Source of the DNA: a virus
Length of the DNA: 23,752 bases
Strand: one strand, 5' to 3'
Virus record (IMG/VR): IMGVR_UViG_3300020215_000138
Coordinates: 1 to 23,752 of that record
Shown: positions 12,974 to 19,444 of the stretch, piece after piece
How the letters are laid out: each line of letters begins with the position of its first letter
Position numbering within the stretch: position 1 is the first letter of the stretch
Program-made: the position numbers and the translations under genes
Notes under the pieces: generated by a model
Databases searched by the model: none
Seen by the model: the letters and a program-made list of their open reading frames with translations, nothing else
Told to the model about the DNA's origin: nothing

Positions 12974-14064
12974 AGCGGCACCTGTTCCTCGGCGGCGAGA
13001 GGCCGCACGGTTTCGAGCTTGCGGTAGGTCTTGCCGGCTTTCTCTTCCTCAAGGTAGGCAACGCGGACCGTGGCACCGGACTTCTTGGCGGCGACGATGA
13101 CCTCGTAGTGCGTACCTGAGAAGGTCGTATACCAAACGCCGCCGATCTTGCAGCCGTACATCGTCCACGCCTTGCCGTTGGTTGTTCCCGCCTTCGTGGA
13201 CACGTCCTCGATTACGCCGTCAACGACTTTGCCGTTGATCGGAATATCGGCCTCAGGCTCGTACTGAATCGGAGGCTCATCCATGACGGGCGGCTCTTCC
13301 TGAACGGGTGTAGCCGTTGCCTCGATGATCTTTCCGAGACGAGTCGGCCGCGTCTTCGGTTCCGGCTTCGACTCGTCGGCCTTTGGGTCGAAGTCGTAGA
13401 GCTCATCGTCTCGCGTGATGACTTGCTCGAGGTCCGTGCTCATGGGAAGCCGCTTCGACAGACGGCGGATGACGGTCTTTCTCCACATCTCATGCTCAAA
13501 AGAACCGGCCCAAGGACCGGACTTTGCCTTAGAGACGGCCTTGACGGCCATGACCTGGGCCTTGTCCATGACCTCGATATACACGGCGCCGTCCTTGGTC
13601 TTCGCCAGGGCATAGACGCCGATAGCCTCGCCGCGGTCGCCGAACATAAGCGGCTCGTGTTCGATGTGCTCACCGTCGCTATCGACCCAATACTTGAAGC
13701 GGTCGTTCTTGAAAACAATCTGCGACGTAATGGACGAGAGTTCGCCCGAGTTACGAACCTTCTTTAAGATGCCGGCCACCATCGGCATATAGGCAACGTC
13801 TTTGCCGAAGATGGTGAGCGTCGCTTCGCGGCCGTCCAGCATGAGGCCGTCTTGCGCTGCCTTCATGCACGAGTTGTAGAGCGTCGTGCGGTTAACGTCC
13901 GGCGCGATGAGGTACGGGTTCATCTGCACCGCCGTCACGACAATGCGGATGAACTTATCCGAGTTAATCTGCGGGGGAAGCGCCATTTTGAATTGCGGTT
14001 CCATCCTGACAAGCGCTCCGCTGACTTCCTCGAGCGTGGTGATTTTCTTCGTTTCGGTGGTCAT
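12970..14064 (-). CDS. recT: RecT-family single-strand annealing protein with extra C-terminal domain
   Basis: Residues about 30-225 are RecT: LPPQINSDKFIRIVVTAVQ, A-A-Q-D-G-L-M-L-D-G-R-E-A-T-L and Y-M-P-M-V-A-G-I-L-K-K-V-R-N-S-G-E. RecT anneals complementary strands produced by the partner exonuclease. A Pro/Glu-rich linker (about 235-285) leads to an extra C-terminal domain (about 285-360, V-V-D-G-V-I-E-D-V to K-L-E-T-V-R-P-L) resembling an OB fold. The second ATG (14064) is chosen: GGGAG lies 6 nt before it, whereas for ATG 14070 the site would abut the start. Encoded directly after the exonuclease, as usual. Confidence 0.9.
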   Translation of the reverse strand: MTTETKKITTLEEVSGALVRMEPQFKMALPPQINSDKFIRIVVTAVQMNPYLIAPDVNRTTLYNSCMKAAQDGLMLDGREATLTIFGKDVAYMPMVAGILKKVRNSGELSSITSQIVFKNDRFKYWVDSDGEHIEHEPLMFGDRGEAIGVYALAKTKDGAVYIEVMDKAQVMAVKAVSKAKSGPWAGSFEHEMWRKTVIRRLSKRLPMSTDLEQVITRDDELYDFDPKADESKPEPKTRPTRLGKIIEATATPVQEEPPVMDEPPIQYEPEADIPINGKVVDGVIEDVSTKAGTTNGKAWTMYGCKIGGVWYTTFSGTHYEVIVAAKKSGATVRVAYLEEEKAGKTYRKLETVRPLAAEEQVPL

Positions 14065-14076
14065 GTTCATCTCCCT

Positions 14077-15051
14077 TTATGCGGTTGCTTCCACCGCCAC
14101 ATCGGCGGCTTTCTTCCTAGGCCAGTTGATTCGGAAATTTCGGTATCCCTCCCGGTCGTATTCGATGTGAGCCGGACCGACGGAGTTCGCGCTAATCGTG
14201 AATCCGTCGCCGAGGACTTTTTCGGCGGCGCCGATCTTCATAATGAGTTGCGCCTTGATGGCTTCTTTGCTGGCCTTCGCGGTGTTCTCGATGTCGGCGA
14301 GGGCTTTGTGTTCAGCGCAAAGCTTTGCGAATTCAGCATCACCACGGGCGTCAAAAAGCTTGCCCGGCTCCGCGTATCCGTAAAGTTTGGAGATAACCTT
14401 CGCATCACGATAGAAGTCAGGTACGGGTTCCTTGCCGGATGCGATGGAGAACCAAAAGCTGGCGACCTGGGATTTGATGGCGTCGATAATCTTTGGGTCC
14501 GGTTCGCGCTTGATGAGGACAACGCGGTTGCCGCCGACGAGAGCGGCCAAGTAGGCAAAGGCACGACCCGAGACAGCGAGTTGATGCTGAACTTGGAGCT
14601 CGATGTGCGGCGGGGCCTCAACGTCATCGCCGTCTACGGACCATCCTTGATTGAAGGCGAGGCCATCGACGTTTTTGATTTCGAGAAGGCCGTTTACCTT
14701 ATCGTTTGTGCCGCCATCGTTGAAGTTATTTACACTCTGGATAGCGAAATCAAAACTCGCGCCCATCTTTAGATTAGGCTCGCGGATGTATTCGGTCATG
14801 CGCCGAATCGTCCACCCGTTGTCTTCAGCGATGCCGGCGGCGATAGCATCCTGAAGGCGGTTGCCCCACTTCATCCGCTCGGTCGGTTCAAATTCAACGA
14901 CGACGTTTTCTTTCTTCCGATGCCAGAGTTCGAAAAGGGTCGTGTACGGCGACACGCCGAATAAAGCCGCCACCTCGGTTGAGGTGATATCTTGCGTTCG
15001 AAGCCGCAACCACTCGGCCTCTGACTTTGGAACGATGGTCTCTAGTTTCAT
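14077..15051 (-). CDS. YqaJ-family recombination exonuclease
   Basis: The 324-residue product shows the lambda-exonuclease/YqaJ core: DITSTEVAALFGVSPYTTLF, M-K-W-G-N-R-L-Q-D-A-I (family usually has Glu where Gln67 stands), GASFDF (D101), LLEIKN (E124-x-K126) and IELQVQHQLAVSG. It should chew the 5' strand of double-stranded ends to supply RecT. GGAGGG lies 8 nt before ATG 15051. First gene from PL. Confidence 0.9.
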   Translation of the reverse strand: MKLETIVPKSEAEWLRLRTQDITSTEVAALFGVSPYTTLFELWHRKKENVVVEFEPTERMKWGNRLQDAIAAGIAEDNGWTIRRMTEYIREPNLKMGASFDFAIQSVNNFNDGGTNDKVNGLLEIKNVDGLAFNQGWSVDGDDVEAPPHIELQVQHQLAVSGRAFAYLAALVGGNRVVLIKREPDPKIIDAIKSQVASFWFSIASGKEPVPDFYRDAKVISKLYGYAEPGKLFDARGDAEFAKLCAEHKALADIENTAKASKEAIKAQLIMKIGAAEKVLGDGFTISANSVGPAHIEYDREGYRNFRINWPRKKAADVAVEATA

Positions 15052-15091
15052 GTAGCGCCCTCCGATGGTCGTTATGGATACCGAATTACTG

Positions 15092-15125
15092 TTGTGATTA
15101 TAGAAACACCATCGGCGAGTGTCAA
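15092..15125 (-). promoter_or_regulatory. PL promoter with overlapping operator-like site
   Basis: Minus strand TTGACA (15125-15120), 17-bp spacer, TATAAT (15102-15097): a perfect sigma-70 consensus, 46 bp before the exonuclease start. TTGTGATTATAGAAA (15092-15106) covers the -10 and shares 11 of 15 bases with the site at 16294 (TTGCGATTATCGGAA), consistent with repression by the adjacent cI-like protein. Confidence 0.85.
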
Positions 15126-15187
15126 CAACAATTTTGCAAAGGTTCCATTAGGCTGCTACGGTGTGAACTATGGTTAGCGGATCGGTG

Positions 15188-15820
15188 CTACGGACGAATC
15201 CAGAGAACCGGAGAAGCCCACTCAAGCGTGACGTTCTCAACCATCGCCGCCGATTTACCGCCGCTAACGCGCCAGGGCGTGAGGTTGTACGTACCGTTCT
15301 TGTAGCCTCGATTAACGAAGGCGACGGACGCTTGATCTTCGTTTTTCCCGACAACGCAAAGTCGCCCGATGATATCGGGCAAGAGCGTTCCGGGTTTCCT
15401 TATATAAAGAAGCCATCCGTCGATCATGTCTTGAACAGAGCGCGCGGTGCGACACCTAACCGCGACGGAATCCGGGGGCAGATCAACAGGCCCAGGAACC
15501 ATCTCGGCGTCCTTAATGCTCGCCATGTGAACGTTCAAGTCTTCGTCCACGTACCCGGCCACACGAAAGGAGCGATGTCCGTCTTCATGCATGGCGACAC
15601 CTGAATGTCTAAGAACCTCAACGAGTGGGACATCCAGGAGGTCGGCGAATTGGCGAGCTTCTTCAAGCCTCATCCCTCGTTTGCCGCGAAGCATGAGGGA
15701 AAGAGCCGAAGGTTCAAGCGGCCGGCCGTTCCGTCCTCGAATTTTGCGCGCAAAACGGCGTTGCGAGCCGTAGGGGCTCTGACGAATGAGCTCCATGAAC
15801 CACGCGGTATCGACCTTCAT
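15188..15820 (-). CDS. CI-like phage repressor (HTH plus S24-like C-terminal domain)
   Basis: ATG 15820 gives 210 residues starting MKVDTAWFMELIRQS; the upstream extension crosses the operators and is not protein-like. Residues 8-75 are an XRE-type HTH (S-Q-R-R-F-A-R-K-I, then PSALSLMLRGKRGMRLEEAR). Residues about 90-205 look like an S24/LexA-type fold (G-Y-V-D-E-D-L-N, then S-V-Q-D-M-I-D-G-W-L-L-Y-I-R-K). The G-D-S-M motif is not present as such and I see no clear catalytic lysine, so RecA-stimulated self-cleavage is doubtful. No ribosome-binding site precedes the start. Divergent from the Cro-like gene; probably silences PL, PR and perhaps late promoters. Confidence 0.82.
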   Translation of the reverse strand: MKVDTAWFMELIRQSPYGSQRRFARKIRGRNGRPLEPSALSLMLRGKRGMRLEEARQFADLLDVPLVEVLRHSGVAMHEDGHRSFRVAGYVDEDLNVHMASIKDAEMVPGPVDLPPDSVAVRCRTARSVQDMIDGWLLYIRKPGTLLPDIIGRLCVVGKNEDQASVAFVNRGYKNGTYNLTPWRVSGGKSAAMVENVTLEWASPVLWIRP

Positions 15821-15866
15821 TGCACGAAGTGTTTCATAAATCCCAACACGGGTCAAGTGGTTCGCA

Positions 15867-15886
15867 TTGCGTTTTTTGGAACGCAA
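15867..15886. repeat. Inverted repeat TTGCGTT/AACGCAA between cI and cro
   Basis: A perfect 7-bp inverted repeat with 6-bp centre, sharing the TTGCG half-site of the operator-like elements. It lies between the cI start and the PR -35. Possibly an additional repressor or Cro site controlling cI. Confidence 0.45.
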
Positions 15887-15894
15887 AAAAGTGC

Positions 15895-15924
15895 TTGACG
15901 GGTGTTCGGATAATCGGATAGTAT
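15895..15924 (+). promoter_or_regulatory. PR promoter for the Cro-like gene
   Basis: TTGACG (15895-15900), 18-bp spacer, TAGTAT (15919-15924), reading into the Cro-like gene at 15984. The spacer holds TTCGGATAATCGGAT and the bases after the -10 hold TTCGGAAATCGCAA. Confidence 0.7.
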
Positions 15925-15938
15925 TTCGGAAATCGCAA
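15905..15938. promoter_or_regulatory. Operator pair at PR
   Basis: TTCGGATAATCGGAT (15905-15919) and TTCGGAAATCGCAA (15925-15938, reverse complement begins TTGCGATTTCCG) are two related dyads 20 bp apart overlapping PR. Half-sites TTGCGA/TTCGGA recur at 16294 and at the late promoters. A separate perfect hairpin ACACGAT-GCCGG-ATCGTGT follows at 15938-15956 in the cro leader. Confidence 0.55.
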
Positions 15939-15983
15939 CACGATGCCGGATCGTGTGCGTTAACCGAGACCGAGGGCTTAATC

Positions 15984-16271
15984 ATGTTTCTATCTCCCGC
16001 TTTGTATGTCATTCACGTGTTTGGAGGCGTCCGTAAAACCGCTCGAGCCATCGGGCGCGGACCCTCTTCTGTTTCAAAATGGAAACTTCCTCGCGAGAAA
16101 GATGGATGCGAAGGCAACATTCCAAGTGCAGCTCAAAGAAAAATTCTGAAAGTCGCCGAAGAACAAAGTCTCGACATCACACCGCATGATCTTCTCTACG
16201 GTCGCAACGTTAAAAAGGCCGAAATAAAACTTAAATATCTCCTAGCCCTCGTCATCATCGCGCTCGCTTAG
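15984..16271 (+). CDS. Cro/YdaS-like HTH regulator
   Basis: ATG 15984 gives 95 residues; the open extension back to 15867 would span the promoter. The core FGGVRKTARAIGRGPSSVSKW followed by P-R-E-K and I-P-S-A-A-Q-R-K-I-L is the YdaS/Cro family HTH that faces the cI-like gene in many temperate phages. An odd C-terminal hydrophobic tail (K-L-K-Y-L-L-A-L-V-I-I-A-L-A) is encoded by the terminator stem region. The likely role is a Cro-type switch to lytic growth. Confidence 0.82.
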   Translation: MFLSPALYVIHVFGGVRKTARAIGRGPSSVSKWKLPREKDGCEGNIPSAAQRKILKVAEEQSLDITPHDLLYGRNVKKAEIKLKYLLALVIIALA

Positions 16272-16283
16272 GAGATTTTTTTT
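16237..16283 (+). terminator. Rho-independent terminator after the Cro-like gene
   Basis: ATCTCCTAGC (16237-16246) pairs with GCTTAGGAGAT (16266-16276) with a single bulge, and eight T follow (16276-16283). The arm overlaps the last codons of the gene. It resembles lambda tR1 in position, so the downstream genes need read-through, antitermination or another promoter. Confidence 0.7.
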
Positions 16284-16293
16284 CGTGAGCGCG

Positions 16294-16308
16294 TTGCGAT
16301 TATCGGAA
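16294..16308. promoter_or_regulatory. Operator-like dyad before the methyltransferase gene
   Basis: TTGCGATTATCGGAA, an imperfect palindrome, 20 bp before the methyltransferase start. No -10 box at the proper spacing, so it is called a binding site only. Confidence 0.5.
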
Positions 16309-16327
16309 CGGGTGTCGCTCGGATGAC

Positions 16328-17290
16328 ATGGGTGTACTTACCAATCTCTCATTATTCAGCGGCGCCGGAGGACTCGACCTCGGCGCAAAATTTGTCGGCG
16401 GATTCCGAACTATCGGATACGTCGAATTCGACCGCTACGCCCAAGCCGTCCTCATGTCGCGAATCCGAGACAGGCGGCTCGATGACGCCCCTATTTGGAA
16501 CGACATCACAACCTTCGACGCCAAACCCTGGCGCGGACTCGTGGATGTCATCTCTGGCGGCTTCCCGTGCCAAGACGTTTCCGTTGCAGGAAAACAACTC
16601 GGTCTCTTCGGTTCCCGCTCCGGCCTTTGGTTCGAATTCGCCAGAGTCATACGCGAGGTGGGACCGCGATTCGTCCTCGTGGAAAACGTCCCAGGCTTGC
16701 TTGCTCGAGGGATGGGAGACGTTCTCGGTGAACTTTCCGAAGCGGGGTTCGATGCTGAATGGTGGACTTTGTGCGCCGCGGATGTTGGAGCTCCCCACCT
16801 TAGAGAACGAGTCTGGATTGTGGCCTACTCCAAAGAGCTCGCCGAGCGGACCCGATTTTGCGCGCGTCAATCGACCTATGAGTGGCGGCGACGATCTTGC
16901 GACAGCCGTAGCGCGAACCACAATCCCAACACCGACAGTAGGCGACGCGAAGTCGAGCGGAAGCCGGAACACGGCGACGAGCAACGCACACTCGGGCCTC
17001 TCTTTGACGGACTTTGTGAAGAGGGACGGGGGCAAGGGGAGGATTCCAACGCCATCGGTGAACGACCACAAGGGATCATCGAGGCCGGGCCAACGACGAA
17101 GGCAACTCACGGACCCGGCGATGAACGTGATCCCCGCTGGTGGGCAACTGAACCCAACGTGGGTCGAGTGGCTCATGGGGTGGCCTTTAGGGTGGACCGT
17201 CTTAGACTCTGCGGCAACGGCGTGGTTCCTCTCCAATCGGCGCCAGCGTGGCGGCTCATCAAAGAACTCTCAGGCTTCGGCGCGCCATGA
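16328..17290 (+). CDS. DNA cytosine-5 methyltransferase
   Basis: The 320-residue C5-MTase carries motif I LSLFSGAGGLDLG (7-19), motif IV GGFPCQDVS (catalytic C81), motif VI V-E-N-V (118-121), motif VIII HLRERVW (R159, R161), and motifs IX/X at the end (C-G-N-G-V-V-P near 295). The target-recognition region (about 170-270) is variable, with D-S-R-R-R and S-N-A-I-G-E-R-type repeats. It would methylate phage DNA, probably against host restriction; no partner endonuclease is seen. The weak ribosome-binding site leaves ATG 16328 only moderately secure. A second open frame covers most of it. Confidence 0.93.
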   Translation: MGVLTNLSLFSGAGGLDLGAKFVGGFRTIGYVEFDRYAQAVLMSRIRDRRLDDAPIWNDITTFDAKPWRGLVDVISGGFPCQDVSVAGKQLGLFGSRSGLWFEFARVIREVGPRFVLVENVPGLLARGMGDVLGELSEAGFDAEWWTLCAADVGAPHLRERVWIVAYSKELAERTRFCARQSTYEWRRRSCDSRSANHNPNTDSRRREVERKPEHGDEQRTLGPLFDGLCEEGRGQGEDSNAIGERPQGIIEAGPTTKATHGPGDERDPRWWATEPNVGRVAHGVAFRVDRLRLCGNGVVPLQSAPAWRLIKELSGFGAP

Positions 17291-17294
17291 GTGA
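16482..17294 (+). CDS. Second long reading frame inside the methyltransferase gene
   Basis: This is the frame one base downstream of the methyltransferase frame, open throughout; ATG 16482 gives 270 residues starting MTPLFGTTSQPSTPNP. It contains A-R-W-D-R-D-S-S-S-W-K-T-S-Q, three P-T-P repeats (L-W-P-T-P, I-P-T-P-T-V-G-D-A-K, I-P-T-P-S-V-N-D-H-K) and GGQLNPTWVEWLMGWPLGWT. I recall this last motif and the M-T-x-L-F-G-T-T-S start in annotated phage proteins, so the frame may be a genuine overprinted gene. The alternative is a conserved shadow of repeated methyltransferase codons. No strong ribosome-binding site; function unknown. Confidence 0.45.
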   Translation: MTPLFGTTSQPSTPNPGADSWMSSLAASRAKTFPLQENNSVSSVPAPAFGSNSPESYARWDRDSSSWKTSQACLLEGWETFSVNFPKRGSMLNGGLCAPRMLELPTLENESGLWPTPKSSPSGPDFARVNRPMSGGDDLATAVARTTIPTPTVGDAKSSGSRNTATSNAHSGLSLTDFVKRDGGKGRIPTPSVNDHKGSSRPGQRRRQLTDPAMNVIPAGGQLNPTWVEWLMGWPLGWTVLDSAATAWFLSNRRQRGGSSKNSQASARHE

Positions 17295-17318
17295 TTCGAT
17301 TTCCTCTTCGGTGAATCG

Positions 17319-18719
17319 ATGACGCCAACATTACGCCCATATCAGACCCGCATCATCGATGAGTGCCGAGGCCACATGCAGCGCGGCACTCGTTCTATCG
17401 TTATCCAGTCGCCCACCGGATCGGGCAAGACGCTTCTGACCGCTCACATGGTGAAGACCGCCGCCGCCAAAGGTATGACCGCTTGGTTTTGCGTCCATCG
17501 CCGCGAGCTCGTCAAGCAATCCATTCGCGCCTTCGCTGAGGTCGGAGTCAATCACGGCGTTGTGGCCGCGGGATTCCTCGAGGCCAAGCGTCACGCGGTT
17601 CAAATCGCGTCGATTCAAACGCTCATTCGCCGGTACGAGCGGCTTCGCCGGCCGCAACTCATCATTTGGGACGAGTGCCACCACATCGCCGCCGGCTCGT
17701 GGGCGGCGCTCCGTAAAGCCATCCCCGAAGCTTTCCATATAGGACTGACGGCGACGCCCGAGCGCTTGGACGGCAAGGGCCTGGCCGAATACTTCGACGT
17801 GATGATCGAAGGCCCCTCGGTTGAGTGGCTTATCGAAAACGGCTATCTCGCGCCGTATCGCATCTTCGCGCCTCAAGGCATCTCGGTCGCCGGCGTTCAT
17901 ACCCGCATGGGCGACTTTGCCAAGGACGAGCTTCTTGCCGTAGCAGACAAGCCGACGATCACGGGTGACGCCATCAAGCACTACCTGAAACACGCCGCGG
18001 GAAAGCGCGCGGTCGTTTTTTGCGTGTCTATCGAGCACTCGAAACACGTCGTTGAACAGTTTAGACAAGCGGGAATCCCCGCCGTTCACGTGGACGGGGA
18101 AACGGAAACGGAGGCGCGAGACCAAGCAATAAGGAGGTTCACAAATGGAGAGGTGCGTGTTCTGTCGAATGTCGAGCTCTTTGGAGAGGGCTTTGACTTG
18201 CCTTCGCTGGAAGTGGCTATTTTGCTGCGTCCGACTCAAAGTTTGGGTCTTTATCTTCAACAGGTGGGTCGCGCGCTTCGTCCGTCGCCAGGAAAGACGG
18301 AAGCCATCATTCTCGATCACGCTGGCAACTGCGAAAGACACGGCCTCCCTGACGAAGAGCGTCAGTGGTCCATTAGTGGACGTGAAGATAAGACCCGAAG
18401 AGGTGCTAATGCCGTGGCATCTGTCCGTGTCTGCCCACGATGCTTTGCCGCTCAGTATCCAGGCCGCGCAAGCTGCACATATTGCGGCCACGTCTTCGAA
18501 GCCAAGCCCCGCCAGGTCGAACACGTCGAAGGTGACCTCCAAGAAGTCGATACCGCGGCACTCAGGCGGCAAAGGCTCCGCGAGCAATCGCGCACGGAAA
18601 CCTTCGAAGACCTCGTAGAACTCGGCCGCGCACGTGGCTACAAGCGGCCTTACTTGTGGGCGAAACACGTGTGGAACGCCCGTCAACAAAAGAAGCTCGC
18701 TGAAGGGAGGGCAGTTTGA
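17319..18719 (+). CDS. SF2 DEAD/DEAH-box helicase with C-terminal zinc finger
   Basis: The 466-residue product has Walker A SPTGSGKT (31-38), DECH (118-121), motif III T-A-T-P (144-147), a helicase C-terminal domain with SNVELFGEGFD (283-293) and motif VI QQVGRALRP (314-322), then CPRC (372-375) and CTYC (386-389) forming a zinc finger, and a basic tail. The layout resembles the UvrB/RecG-like 'DEAD/DEAH box helicase' of phage replication modules. ATG 17319 lacks a strong ribosome-binding site. It probably unwinds DNA during replication or recombination. Confidence 0.9.
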   Translation: MTPTLRPYQTRIIDECRGHMQRGTRSIVIQSPTGSGKTLLTAHMVKTAAAKGMTAWFCVHRRELVKQSIRAFAEVGVNHGVVAAGFLEAKRHAVQIASIQTLIRRYERLRRPQLIIWDECHHIAAGSWAALRKAIPEAFHIGLTATPERLDGKGLAEYFDVMIEGPSVEWLIENGYLAPYRIFAPQGISVAGVHTRMGDFAKDELLAVADKPTITGDAIKHYLKHAAGKRAVVFCVSIEHSKHVVEQFRQAGIPAVHVDGETETEARDQAIRRFTNGEVRVLSNVELFGEGFDLPSLEVAILLRPTQSLGLYLQQVGRALRPSPGKTEAIILDHAGNCERHGLPDEERQWSISGREDKTRRGANAVASVRVCPRCFAAQYPGRASCTYCGHVFEAKPRQVEHVEGDLQEVDTAALRRQRLREQSRTETFEDLVELGRARGYKRPYLWAKHVWNARQQKKLAEGRAV

Positions 18720-18880
18720 AAAACTCAAAACAACGCTTAATCGAAGACGGGCTTCGTGCCGGGTGGATTGACCGCCGAGAAGAACCGAGACCCGATGTTC
18801 TCGGAATCGTGCTTTGCATTGTCGTCTGTAGCGTCTTTTGGTTTCTGGCCGGACTATTCGCCGGGAAGTTTCTGATTTAA
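18716..18880 (+). CDS. 54-residue single-pass membrane protein, TTG start
   Basis: TTG 18716 overlaps the helicase stop by 4 nt (TTGA) and follows AAGGGAGGG at good distance. A charged N-terminus (GWIDRREEPRPD) precedes one long membrane helix (V-L-G-I-V-L-C-I-V-V-C-S-V-F-W-F-L-A-G). Function unknown. The rare TTG start is supported by the strong ribosome-binding site. Confidence 0.65.
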   Translation: MKNSKQRLIEDGLRAGWIDRREEPRPDVLGIVLCIVVCSVFWFLAGLFAGKFLI

Positions 18881-18884
18881 GTCG

Positions 18885-19124
18885 ATGCTTCATCTTTGCG
18901 TAGCCACCGGATGCGATAAGCGGTTGTCGCTTGAGCGAATCTTTTGCAAGCGGCATTGGTCTATGGTTCCGTCCGCTATTCGAAACCGAATCTTCGATCA
19001 CTACCGGCTCGGCCAGTGCTACGACCGCAAGCCGTCTAGCGCATGGCTCGAGGCCGTCAAGGACGCGGTTCTTTTCATCCGCGAGGCCGAGGATTTCAAG
19101 ATGTCGTGGAGGTCGCGTGTCTGA
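18885..19124 (+). CDS. Small Cys/His phage protein
   Basis: The 79-residue product has C-V-A-T-G-C-D-K-R-L, then F-C-K-R-H-W and V-P-S-A-I-R-N-R-I. This C-x4-C ... C-x2-H pattern is typical of a small zinc protein recurrent in phage replication modules. C-terminal helix A-V-K-D-A-V-L-F-I-R-E. Overlaps the nuclease start by 8 nt. Function unknown. Confidence 0.72.
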   Translation: MLHLCVATGCDKRLSLERIFCKRHWSMVPSAIRNRIFDHYRLGQCYDRKPSSAWLEAVKDAVLFIREAEDFKMSWRSRV

Positions 19125-19434
19125 GGCCGACATCATGCGCGATATCCAAGTCGCGTGTGCGCGCGTAGGCCACCGACTTTTCAGGAACCAAGTCGGCAAG
19201 TACCAGCTCGCCGATGGACGGTGGATTTCTTCAGGGCTTTGCATTGGCTCGTCCGACCTCATCGGGTGGACTGCATGCGGCCGGTTTCTCGCGGTCGAAG
19301 TCAAGACCGTACACGGCCGCCTGACGCCTGAGCAGCTTCGCTTTATCGACATCGTAAACGCCGCCGGTGGCGTCGCCTTCGTGGCGCAATCATCGAGGGA
19401 GGCATTAGAGAAATTAAACGAACGGATTAATTGA
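19117..19434 (+). CDS. VRR-NUC domain nuclease
   Basis: GTG 19117, with GGAGG 4 nt upstream, gives 105 residues (an open extension to 18931 lies inside the preceding gene). Motifs: S-E-A-D-I-M-R-D-I-Q, R-N-Q-V-G-K-Y, GSSDLIGW (metal-binding Asp), A-V-E-V-K-T (E-x-K) and L-T-P-E-Q-L-R-F-I (Gln). This is the stand-alone phage VRR-NUC (PD-(D/E)xK) fold, probably a Holliday-junction or flap nuclease working with the helicase and primase. Confidence 0.88.
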   Translation: MSEADIMRDIQVACARVGHRLFRNQVGKYQLADGRWISSGLCIGSSDLIGWTACGRFLAVEVKTVHGRLTPEQLRFIDIVNAAGGVAFVAQSSREALEKLNERIN

Positions 19435-19444
19435 TTGGGCTCGC

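Noticed and set aside
13852-14772. 306-codon plus-strand frame across exonuclease/recT
   Set aside because: Antisense shadow; both minus-strand genes have family motifs and ribosome-binding sites.
15821-16012. Longer repressor start (frame open to 16012)
   Set aside because: The extension crosses PR, both operators and the cro start, and its residues are not protein-like.
16352-17236. 294-codon antisense frame in the methyltransferase region
   Set aside because: No motif or start signal; noted only because it shows that codon bias alone opens extra frames here, which tempers the dual-coding claim.
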